This document shows, in pieces, positions 1 to 5,002 of a DNA stretch of 5,007 bases (the stretch's first letter is position 1; each line of letters starts with the position of its first letter). The stretch lies in the NCBI GenBank assembly GCA_005777415.1, contig SXMI01000077.1, forward strand, positions 1 through 5,007, in the 5' to 3' direction. The notes below the pieces were generated by a model. It was not told the DNA's origin. It did no database searches and worked only from the letters and a program-made list of their open reading frames with translations. Source of the stretch: Actinomycetota bacterium. Lineage in GTDB: Bacteria; Actinomycetota; Acidimicrobiia; Acidimicrobiales; Microtrichaceae. A program made the position numbers and the translations under genes.

Positions 1-30
1 ACCGAGGACGGCCACCTGTTCGACGCTCAC
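1..30 (-). CDS. Start of a gene leaving the window, probably a thiolase/lipid-transfer protein (partial)
   Basis: Ten codons are visible, beginning with GTG at 30-28 and reading M-S-V-E-Q-V-A-V-L-G. The start overlaps the TGA of the DUF35 gene in a GTGA arrangement, and a strong GGAGGT lies 5 nt upstream, so this is a convincing translation start coupled to the gene before it. DUF35 OB-fold proteins are commonly encoded directly beside thiolase-fold enzymes (acetyl-CoA acetyltransferase or SCPx/Ltp-type aldolases) and form complexes with them. An N-terminus leading into a short hydrophobic strand ending V-L-G suits that family. The thiolase call therefore rests mainly on context; ten residues alone cannot prove it, and no catalytic residue is in view. 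Confidence 0.6.
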   Translation of the reverse strand, partial: MSVEQVAVLG

Positions 31-494
31 GACGCACCTCCGTCGGCCACCGGCCGCCACTTCCACACGACGTACTCGACCTGATCGCCGTCCTCGTCGG
101 TGCCGGTGTCGAGGGTGTCGAGCACCAGTTCCATCTCCATCCCGACCTGCAGGTCGTCGACGCCGACGCCGGCCACCACCTGTCCCATGACCACGATGCG
201 CTCGGCCTCGAGCTCCACCGCCGCGATGCAGAACGGCTCGTAGGGGTCGCTCACGGGGACGTACGGCTCGGGCGGCTGGTACTGGGCGTCGGTGTAGGAC
301 CAGATCCGGCCGCGTCGCGACAGGTGGACCTCTTCCAGGGTGCTGTCGGCCTGGCCGGGTGCCCGGGACATGACCCGTTCCGGCGGGAAGAAGTAGGTCC
401 CGCTCCGGGTGCACCGGGTCCCGATGAGCGAGGGTGGCGTGTCGTCGTCGGGGATCGTGAACCAGCCCTCGACGACCGGTCGGCGTGTGGCCAT
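27..494 (-). CDS. DUF35 OB-fold protein (acyl-CoA-associated) with a degenerate zinc ribbon
   Basis: A 155-residue protein with the layout of the DUF35/OB-fold family: an N-terminal rubredoxin-like zinc ribbon, then an OB-fold that binds acyl-CoA and docks onto thiolase-fold partners. The ribbon region is about residues 23-58 (L-I-G-T-R-C-T-R-S-G-T-Y-F-F-P-P), followed by the family-typical L-S-R-R-G-R-I-W-S-Y-T-D at 58-69 and the Y-Q-P-P-E-P-Y-V segment at 72-79. The OB-fold beta strands run from about 85 to 147. Oddly, only one zinc-ribbon cysteine remains (C28). Its usual partner position is S31, and the second pair around 42-48 reads M-S-R-A-P-G-Q, so the ribbon probably cannot bind zinc. 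ATG at 494 is chosen because GGAG lies 7 nt upstream and the N-terminus fits the family. It is the first gene of a minus-strand unit that continues into the probable thiolase. Family assignment is firm; the substrate is unknown. Confidence 0.88.
   Translation of the reverse strand: MATRRPVVEGWFTIPDDDTPPSLIGTRCTRSGTYFFPPERVMSRAPGQADSTLEEVHLSRRGRIWSYTDAQYQPPEPYVPVSDPYEPFCIAAVELEAERIVVMGQVVAGVGVDDLQVGMEMELVLDTLDTGTDEDGDQVEYVVWKWRPVADGGAS
36..41 (-). promoter_or_regulatory. Strong Shine-Dalgarno site for the partial gene
   Basis: On the minus strand this reads GGAGGT, 5 nt before the GTG at 30-28. It lies inside the last codons of the DUF35 gene. It fixes the start of the downstream gene and suggests efficient initiation as well as coupling by the stop/start overlap. 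Confidence 0.75.
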
Positions 495-501
495 GGCTGT
501 G

Positions 502-505
502 CTCC
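502..505 (-). promoter_or_regulatory. Shine-Dalgarno site for the DUF35 gene
   Basis: GGAG on the minus strand, 7 nt before the ATG at 494. It supports that start and implies a leadered mRNA, unlike the other complete genes here. Confidence 0.55.
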
Positions 506-516
506 GGCTCGGCGGA

Positions 517-533
517 TCTGACGACCTGTCAGA
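517..533. promoter_or_regulatory. 17-bp inverted repeat, candidate operator for a dimeric repressor
   Basis: The plus strand reads TCTGAC-GACCT-GTCAGA: two perfect 6-bp half-sites around a 5-nt spacer, in the intergenic region between divergent genes. It is AT-richer than its surroundings. It lies just downstream of the predicted transcription start of the DUF35 gene (TSS near 537) and upstream of its Shine-Dalgarno site, where a bound repressor would block that unit. It is about 60 nt upstream of the -10 box of the plus-strand gene. Size and symmetry suit a TetR- or GntR-type dimer, but no regulator gene is visible in the window, so its owner is unknown. Confidence 0.5.
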
Positions 534-543
534 ACGTGCGGGC

Positions 544-549
544 AGGTTA
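544..549 (-). promoter_or_regulatory. Candidate -10 box for the DUF35 unit
   Basis: TAACCT on the minus strand matches the actinobacterial TANNNT -10 consensus. A start about 7 nt downstream would be at the A opposite 537, giving a leader of roughly 43 nt that contains the inverted repeat and the GGAG site. No convincing -35 element is seen at the usual distance. Confidence 0.45.
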
Positions 550-591
550 GCGGGCTTCGGTGACGTGGCCGCAGGGCCCGGTCGGCCCGCC

Positions 592-597
592 TACCCT
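592..597 (+). promoter_or_regulatory. Candidate -10 box giving a leaderless mRNA for the phosphodiesterase
   Basis: TACCCT (TANNNT) ends exactly 6 nt before the GTG at 604, so transcription would begin at or next to the start codon. No Shine-Dalgarno site precedes this GTG. The geometry equals that before the gene at 4037. No clear -35 element is seen. Confidence 0.6.
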
Positions 598-603
598 GTC
601 GCC

Positions 604-2184
604 GTGAGCGCGACCGAACTCCCACACGTCGACGACGCCGCCGTGGACACGGCGCTGCGACTGCTCTGCGACTCGGCCCTGGAACCGATCGTCGAGCTGG
701 TGCTGCTGGCCCGTGACGGTGGCTACGAGGCCCACGCCCACGACGGATCCGTCCGTTTCGAGCGGGCCGTCTCGGACGGCGACGACCACGAGTGGGTCTT
801 CACCGAGACGCAGGTCACCGGCCGGAACCCCCTGGGTGACCGGGCGATCGACCGGTTCGCCCCGCTGTCCGAGGAACTGGCCAACCTGCAGCCCGACCGG
901 ACGCAGAACGCGTACCCGTTCGCGTTCGAGCAGGTCGCCCAGCTCTTCGACCACCCGGCCGCCCCCGACCTGTGCGTGGTCCACACCGCCGCCCACCACT
1001 GGGCGTCCATGGGTGGCCACCTGGGTGAGCACGGGTCCCTCGCCAGCGTGCAGTGCCGGGCCCCGTTCCTGGTGTCCGGGTGCGGCGCCGCCCGTCGTGG
1101 CTGGGTCGACGTGCCGGCGCAGCTCGTCGACGTGGCGCCGACGGTGCTGGCGTTGCTGGGGGTGGAGCCGACCGGTGGCATCGGGCTCGACGGCCGCCAT
1201 CGGGCCGACGCGCTGCTCGCCCACCAGGACGGCGACGTCCTCGTCGACCTGCTCGACCCGACCGAGCGGCCCGAGGTGGTCGTCGGGTTCCTGCTCGACG
1301 GGTGCAACCCGAACGTGCTCTTCGACGTCGTCGCCGCCGGCGAGGCGCCGAACATCGCGGCGCTGCTCGCCGAGGGCACGGCGCTGCGGAATGGGATCGT
1401 GTCGTCGCTGCCGACCGTCACGCTGCCGAACCACACGACGATCCTCACCGGCCGGCACCCCGGTCACCACGGGATCCTGCACAACGCGTGGTGGGACCGG
1501 AGTCGTCAGGAGCGCGTGACGACCAATTCGCCCGCCACCTGGGCCACGGCCATGGAGGCCCTGGCGCCGGGGACCGACAGCATCCACTCGGCGCTGCGGC
1601 GGGCCGAGCCCGGTGCCTTCACCGCCTCGGTCAACGAGCCCGCCGACCCCGGTGCGGTGTTCTCGACCTTCGACCTGATGCGGCGGGGCGTCCGGGTGCC
1701 GTTCCCCCGATCGGCCGAGGGTCTGCCGCACGCCACCGAGATGTTCGTCCGGCCCGTCAAGGACTACGCGACCTACACGCTGGTCGACCACCACGGCGTG
1801 GAGCAGGCCGTCGGGATCATCGAGGGCCGCTACCTGGACACCGACTACCCGCTGCCGCGGTTCCTGTGGGTGAACCTGACGCTCACCGACTCGGCCTTCC
1901 ACGAGGGTGGGCCGCACTCCGAGATCGCCCGGGCGTCGATCCGCGACTCGGACGGCCGGATCGGTGAGATCGTGGCCGCCCTGGACCGGCGCGGCGTGCT
2001 CGAGCGCACGGCCTTCTTCCTCTGCGCCGACCACGGGATGGAGGAGTCGCTCCCGGGCGTGGATGGCGACTGGACTCCGGTGCTGCGGGACGCCGGACTG
2101 GACGTGCGGGACGAGGCGTTCGGATTCCTCTACCTGGACCCGGGCCGTGGGGTCACGGGGAACGGGTCGTCGCCGAGGTCGTAG
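604..2184 (+). CDS. Type I phosphodiesterase/alkaline-phosphatase-superfamily enzyme with circularly permuted domain order
   Basis: A 526-residue protein of the two-metal alkaline phosphatase superfamily, type I phosphodiesterase/nucleotide pyrophosphatase branch, expected to hydrolyse a phosphate mono- or diester. The half that normally comes first starts at about 224: V-V-V-G-F-L-L-D232-G, the nucleophile motif P-T-V-T273-L-P-N-H with T-G-R-H-P-G-H-H-G-I after it, D429-x3-H433, and A-D476-H477-G-M. The seventh ligand, the His usually near the C-terminus, is absent after D476. It is found as H143 in G-E-H-G-S-L, followed by A-P-F-L-V-S-G (153-159) and D-V-A-P-T-V-L-A-L-L-G-V (176-187). The usual C-terminal lobe (about 20-200) therefore precedes the usual N-terminal lobe. 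GTG 604 is chosen for the TACCCT box 6 nt upstream; the frame stays open back to 409, but that stretch is antisense to the DUF35 gene. There is no signal peptide or membrane segment, so it is probably cytoplasmic. Substrate unknown. Confidence 0.85.
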   Translation: MSATELPHVDDAAVDTALRLLCDSALEPIVELVLLARDGGYEAHAHDGSVRFERAVSDGDDHEWVFTETQVTGRNPLGDRAIDRFAPLSEELANLQPDRTQNAYPFAFEQVAQLFDHPAAPDLCVVHTAAHHWASMGGHLGEHGSLASVQCRAPFLVSGCGAARRGWVDVPAQLVDVAPTVLALLGVEPTGGIGLDGRHRADALLAHQDGDVLVDLLDPTERPEVVVGFLLDGCNPNVLFDVVAAGEAPNIAALLAEGTALRNGIVSSLPTVTLPNHTTILTGRHPGHHGILHNAWWDRSRQERVTTNSPATWATAMEALAPGTDSIHSALRRAEPGAFTASVNEPADPGAVFSTFDLMRRGVRVPFPRSAEGLPHATEMFVRPVKDYATYTLVDHHGVEQAVGIIEGRYLDTDYPLPRFLWVNLTLTDSAFHEGGPHSEIARASIRDSDGRIGEIVAALDRRGVLERTAFFLCADHGMEESLPGVDGDWTPVLRDAGLDVRDEAFGFLYLDPGRGVTGNGSSPRS

Positions 2185-2187
2185 GGT
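2182..2187 (+). promoter_or_regulatory. Candidate -10 box for the oxidoreductase, overlapping the upstream stop codon
   Basis: TAGGGT (TANNNT) includes the TAG stop of the phosphodiesterase gene and ends 8 nt before the ATG at 2196, which would give a leaderless transcript. The same hexamer and 8-nt spacing precede the dehydrogenase gene on the minus strand. The competing reading is that AGGG serves as a weak Shine-Dalgarno site 9 nt before the ATG on a co-transcript. Confidence 0.45.
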
Positions 2188-2195
2188 TCGGTCCC

Positions 2196-3095
2196 ATGCA
2201 GCACCCCAACGTGGACATCGGTACCTACGGCATCTGGACCGGCGCACTCGACGCCGTGCCGTCCTCGCTGGCGCGGGAGTGCGCGGCCGAGATCGAGGAG
2301 TTGGGCTTCGGCGCGCTGTGGATCCCCGAGACGGTCTTCCGCGAGCCGTTCGTCCACTCGGCGTTCCTGCTGGAGGCGACGTCCTCGATGGTCGTCGCCA
2401 CCGGCATCGTGAACCGGTACGGCCGGGATCCCCTCACCTGCAACGCCGCCATGCAGACCCTCAACGAGGCCTACCCCGGACGGTTCCTGCTCGGGTTGGG
2501 GGTGAGCCACGGCCACCTCGTCTCGGGCATCCGCAAGCAGGACTGGTCGAAGCCCTACAGCGGCATGGTCGAGTACCTGGACCGGATGCAGGAGGCGCTC
2601 TTCTTCGCGCCGATGGGGGACCCGCCCGCCCAGATGGTGCTGGCGGCGCTGGGGCCGAAGATGCTGCGGCTGGCCGCCGAGCGGACCGCCGGCGCCCACC
2701 CGTACTTCGTGCCGCCGGAGCACACGGCGATCGCCCGGGAGACGATGGGCCCCGAGCCGCTGCTCGCCGTCGAGCAGATGGTGGTGCTCGACACGGACCC
2801 GACCACGGCCCGGGCGACGGCCCGGGCGAACATGGCGATCTACCTGGGCCTGCCCAACTACGCCAACAACCTGCTCCGCCTGGGCTTCACCGAGGCCGAC
2901 GTCGCCGACGGCGGATCGGACCGGCTGGTCGACGCGATCGTGGCGTGGGGGACGATGGACGACGCGCTGGCGAGGGTGCAGGCCCACGTGGACGCCGGGG
3001 CGGACCACGTCTGCGTGCAGGTGCTGGGAGCCGACCAGCTGCACCTGCCCCGGACGGAGTGGCGGGAGCTCGCCGCGGCCCTCGGCCTGGTCTGA
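2196..3095 (+). CDS. LLM-class F420-dependent oxidoreductase (luciferase-like, MSMEG_4141-type)
   Basis: A 299-residue luciferase-like TIM-barrel protein, full length for the family. The sequence shows the N-terminal strand I-G-T-Y-G-I-W (8-14), E-E-L-G-F-G-A-L-W-I-P-E (34-45), A-T-G-I-V-N (68-73) with R-D-P-L-T (77-81), and Y-P-G-R-F-L-L-G-L-G-V-S-H-G-H (93-107). Further on come A-L-G-P-K-M-L-R-L-A-A-E-R-T-A-G-A-H-P-Y and P-P-E-H-T-A. This pattern matches the actinobacterial subgroup named after MSMEG_4141 and annotated as probable coenzyme-F420-dependent. Such enzymes transfer hydride between F420 and an organic substrate in the cytoplasm; the substrate cannot be read from sequence. It starts 11 nt after the phosphodiesterase stop, so it may be co-transcribed with it, driven by its own TAGGGT box, or both. 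Flavin (FMN) in place of F420 cannot be excluded. Confidence 0.88.
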   Translation: MQHPNVDIGTYGIWTGALDAVPSSLARECAAEIEELGFGALWIPETVFREPFVHSAFLLEATSSMVVATGIVNRYGRDPLTCNAAMQTLNEAYPGRFLLGLGVSHGHLVSGIRKQDWSKPYSGMVEYLDRMQEALFFAPMGDPPAQMVLAALGPKMLRLAAERTAGAHPYFVPPEHTAIARETMGPEPLLAVEQMVVLDTDPTTARATARANMAIYLGLPNYANNLLRLGFTEADVADGGSDRLVDAIVAWGTMDDALARVQAHVDAGADHVCVQVLGADQLHLPRTEWRELAAALGLV

Positions 3096-3100
3096 GCGCG

Positions 3101-3118
3101 GCCGGGTGGCGTCCCGGC
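3101..3118. terminator. GC-rich hairpin between convergent genes, possible bidirectional terminator
   Basis: GCCGGG (3101-3106) pairs perfectly with CCCGGC (3113-3118) across a 6-nt loop, 5 nt after the oxidoreductase stop and about 23 nt beyond the dehydrogenase stop. It could serve both convergent genes. There is no T tract on either strand and the stem is short for such GC-rich DNA, so the call is tentative. Confidence 0.35.
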
Positions 3119-3141
3119 GCCGCCGGTGATGCGGGCCGGGC

Positions 3142-3936
3142 TCAGCCGTCGACGGCCGACAGGAACGCCGGCCGTTCGCCACCGCCGTGCAGCCAGATCG
3201 CCGAGCCGCTCACGTACGACGCGAATGGCGAGGTGACCCACCGGCAGGCCTGGGCCAGGTCCTCGGGGGTGCCCAACCGGCCGGCCGGCACGGTGGCGGC
3301 GACGCGGGCCTGGGCCTCGTCGTCGCCGTAGTGCAGCTCGGCCTGTTCCGTGGCGATCATCCCGGCGACGATCGCCACCACCCGGGTCGTCGGTGCCCAC
3401 TCGACGGCCAGCGACTGGGTGAGGCTCAACAGCCCGGCCTTGGCGGCCCCGTAGGCGGCCGTCCCGGGTGAGGGCCGGGTGGCCGAGACCGACGCGATGT
3501 TCACGACCACGCCACCGTCCGGCCCGGCAGCACCCAGGGCGAAGTGGTGGTGCGCCCGCTGGGCGACGTGGAGCGGGGCGAGCAGGTTCAGCCGGATGAT
3601 CGACTCGCTGAACCGGGGCGAGGCTGTGGCCGCATCGGCCGCCGGTGCGCCGCCCGCGTTGTTGACCACGGCGTCGAGGCGACCGAACTGCTCCACGGCG
3701 GCGTCGACCACTGCGGCGGCCTGGTCGGGATCACGGACGTCGGCCGGCACGAACACGGCCTGTCGACCGTCACGCTCGGGGAGTTCCTCCGGTTCGTTGC
3801 GGCCGCAGGTGACGACCTGGGCGCCCCAGTCGAGGAACCGCTCCACCAGCACCCGGCCGATCCCCTTGCTGCCACCGGTCACGACCACCACCCGGCCGGA
3901 GTGGTCGAGACGGTCGCGGTCGGCGCTGGGATCCAC
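3142..3936 (-). CDS. Short-chain dehydrogenase/reductase (SDR family oxidoreductase)
   Basis: A 264-residue classical SDR: a Rossmann-fold NAD(P)-dependent alcohol dehydrogenase/ketoreductase. Visible motifs are T20-G-G-S-K-G-I-G27 for dinucleotide binding, A-D66-V, N92-N-A-G95, N117, catalytic S149 (13 residues before Tyr) and Y162-x3-K166, so the Asn-Ser-Tyr-Lys tetrad is complete. Arg46 after the second strand (C-G-R-N) suggests NADP(H) over NAD(H). The usual P-G after the sixth strand is A-G (I-V-A-G-M-I, 189-194). The C-terminus S-Y-V-S-G-S-A-I-W-L-H-G-G-G-E-R-P-A-F-L is distinctive. The GTG at 3936 is chosen because TAGGGT lies 8 nt upstream and only 13 residues precede the first beta strand. 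The frame is open back to 3999, but that extension is low-complexity and overlaps the divergent promoter region. Oxidation of a CoA-thioester or steroid-like alcohol fits the neighbours, as inference only. Confidence 0.9.
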   Translation of the reverse strand: MDPSADRDRLDHSGRVVVVTGGSKGIGRVLVERFLDWGAQVVTCGRNEPEELPERDGRQAVFVPADVRDPDQAAAVVDAAVEQFGRLDAVVNNAGGAPAADAATASPRFSESIIRLNLLAPLHVAQRAHHHFALGAAGPDGGVVVNIASVSATRPSPGTAAYGAAKAGLLSLTQSLAVEWAPTTRVVAIVAGMIATEQAELHYGDDEAQARVAATVPAGRLGTPEDLAQACRWVTSPFASYVSGSAIWLHGGGERPAFLSAVDG

Positions 3937-3944
3937 GGACGACG

Positions 3945-3950
3945 ACCCTA
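3945..3950 (-). promoter_or_regulatory. Candidate -10 box giving a leaderless mRNA for the dehydrogenase
   Basis: The minus strand reads TAGGGT, 8 nt before the GTG at 3936, with no Shine-Dalgarno site between. Hexamer and spacing are the same as before the ATG at 2196. No recognisable -35 element is present at 16-19 nt. Confidence 0.55.
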
Positions 3951-3962
3951 CCGGTCGACCGG
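3951..3962. repeat. 12-bp perfect palindrome beside the dehydrogenase -10 box
   Basis: CCGGTCGACCGG is its own reverse complement and abuts the TAGGGT box directly, so it fills the promoter spacer of the dehydrogenase gene. It could be a repressor site, but GC-rich palindromes of this size also arise by chance in such DNA. Confidence 0.35.
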
Positions 3963-4001
3963 CATCCACCGGGAGCCCCGGCGAGCGGGCACCGGGCACC
4001 G

Positions 4002-4030
4002 CTGACCCTGCCGCCTGGTGAACCTACGGT
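4002..4030 (+). promoter_or_regulatory. Two-part promoter for the DUF1023 hydrolase gene, leaderless
   Basis: CTGACC at 4002-4007 resembles the -35 consensus TTGACA, and TACGGT at 4025-4030 matches the TANNNT -10. The spacer is 17 nt, the ideal length. The -10 ends 6 nt before the GTG at 4037, the same spacing as before 604. It is the best promoter in the window and fixes the start of the gene behind it. Confidence 0.65.
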
Positions 4031-4036
4031 CCGACC

Positions 4037-4978
4037 GTGCGACTCGGCGCCGACCCCGACGAACTGGAACGACTGGCCCGGGCCCACCGACTCATGGCCG
4101 AGCAGCTCCGGCGCGTCGCCCGGCCGCTGCGGGTCGATGCGGGGTGGACGGGACCCGACGCCGATGCGCTCCACAGGTTGTACCGGCACCGGATCGTCGG
4201 CCCGGCGTCCGTCGCGGCGGCCGCGGCCGACCGTCGGGCCGCTGAACTCGTCGCCCAGGCCCGGGCGCAGCGGGCCGCGTCGGTGGGGGAGGTGTCCTCG
4301 GCCACCATCCGGAGCGATGCCTCCCGAGGCGGCCGGTTCGTCCACCGGGTCGGTGACGAACGTGCCACCACCGTCGTGGTGCTCGTGCCCGGCGTCGGCA
4401 CCGACCTGCAGGATGCGGCCTCGTTGGAGGACACCGCCCGGACCGTTCACGAGACGCTCGCCCCGGTGGCCGGATCCCTCGCCGTGGTGTCCTGGCTCGG
4501 CTACGACCCGCCCGACACCATCCCGAGCGCGATCGACCTGCGTCCGGCGAACGAGGGGGCCGCCCTGCTCGTCGCCGAGGTCGCCCGGCTCCGCCGCCGT
4601 GACCGACCCGGCGGCCCGGCCGAGGTGGTGCTCGTCGGGCACAGCTACGGCGCCGTCGTGGTCTCCCGGGCCATCGCCCTGGGTGCCGGTGCCCGCACCG
4701 CCGTGCTGCTCGGGCCGCCGGGGATCGGCGTCGACGACCCGCAGCGGGTGGTCGGCCGCCCGGGGGTGCGGGTCCTCTCGGCGACCGCCCGCGACGACCC
4801 GATCGCGGCGGTCCCGGCCCTGACCGGTGGTCGGTACGGAGCCGATCCGCGCCGACTGGTGGAGCAACTGCCCACCTCACTCCCCGGCCACGGCGACTAC
4901 CTCCGTGACCCGGTGGTGCTCGCCGGTCTCGCCGATGTGGTCGGGGAGCCGGTACGGTCCACCCGTCGCCGCCCGTGA
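4037..4978 (+). CDS. WxG-type helical domain fused to a DUF1023 alpha/beta hydrolase
   Basis: A 313-residue protein in two parts. Residues 1-82 are helical and rich in Ala, Arg, Glu and Leu, with G-W37-T-G between two helices (about 6-31 and 41-80), a helix-WxG-helix hairpin like ESX/WXG100 proteins. Residues about 110-303 are an alpha/beta hydrolase of the DUF1023 type: V-V-V-L-V-P-G-V-G-T-D (113-123), S-W-L-G-Y-D-P-P (152-159), nucleophile elbow G-H-S203-Y-G, probable acid D254 in D-D-P-I, and H285 in P-G-H-G-D-Y-L. The Ser-Asp-His triad looks intact, so an active serine hydrolase or esterase is likely; the substrate is unknown. There is no signal peptide. GTG 4037 is chosen for the promoter ending 6 nt upstream; no Shine-Dalgarno site is present. 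It diverges from the dehydrogenase gene with 100 nt between them. The hydrolase call is firm; the WxG-hairpin reading of the N-terminus is less so. Confidence 0.85.
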   Translation: MRLGADPDELERLARAHRLMAEQLRRVARPLRVDAGWTGPDADALHRLYRHRIVGPASVAAAAADRRAAELVAQARAQRAASVGEVSSATIRSDASRGGRFVHRVGDERATTVVVLVPGVGTDLQDAASLEDTARTVHETLAPVAGSLAVVSWLGYDPPDTIPSAIDLRPANEGAALLVAEVARLRRRDRPGGPAEVVLVGHSYGAVVVSRAIALGAGARTAVLLGPPGIGVDDPQRVVGRPGVRVLSATARDDPIAAVPALTGGRYGADPRRLVEQLPTSLPGHGDYLRDPVVLAGLADVVGEPVRSTRRRP

Positions 4979-4980
4979 CC

Positions 4981-5002
4981 TCGGGGTCGCCGGGCACCCC
5001 GA
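4981..5002 (+). terminator. Hairpin just after the hydrolase gene, possible terminator
   Basis: TCGGGGT (4981-4987) pairs perfectly with ACCCCGA (4996-5002) around an 8-nt loop, 2 nt after the TGA at 4976-4978. The 5 bases left in the window show no T run, so it may be a terminator without a tail or a chance GC-rich stem. Confidence 0.35.

Noticed and set aside
560..565. GTGACG as a -35 element for the TACCCT box at 592
   Set aside because: The spacer would be 26 nt, far beyond the 16-19 nt used by housekeeping sigma factors.
409..603. Upstream extension of the phosphodiesterase frame to an ATG at 409
   Set aside because: It runs antisense through the first 86 bases of the DUF35 gene and through the divergent control region, has no domain similarity, and ignores the TACCCT box placed 6 nt before the GTG at 604.
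1053..1967. Plus-strand open frame of 304 codons inside the phosphodiesterase gene
   Set aside because: Composed largely of Arg, Ala, Pro and Gly; a frame shadow of the real gene.
604..2184. Phosphodiesterase as a fusion of two different enzymes or a decaying gene
   Set aside because: The two halves together hold each of the seven superfamily residues exactly once and complement each other at the expected break, which fits permutation better than fusion or decay.
547..2247. Long open frame (566 codons) on the minus strand opposite the phosphodiesterase
   Set aside because: Its translation is rich in Arg, Gly, Val and Pro with no recognisable domain. It is the frame expected antisense to a high-GC gene whose plus-strand product has clear catalytic motifs.
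1907..3331. Plus-strand open frame of 474 codons spanning the end of the phosphodiesterase, the oxidoreductase and part of the dehydrogenase
   Set aside because: Arg/Ala/Gly-rich shadow frame crossing three genes with good domain evidence in other frames.
3937..3999. N-terminal extension of the dehydrogenase by 21 residues
   Set aside because: The extra residues are Gly/Pro/Ser-rich and not part of the SDR fold; the stretch contains the -10 box and palindrome of the promoter.
3770..4867. Minus-strand open frame of 365 codons opposite the DUF1023 hydrolase
   Set aside because: Low-complexity translation with no motif, opposite a gene with an intact hydrolase triad and its own promoter.
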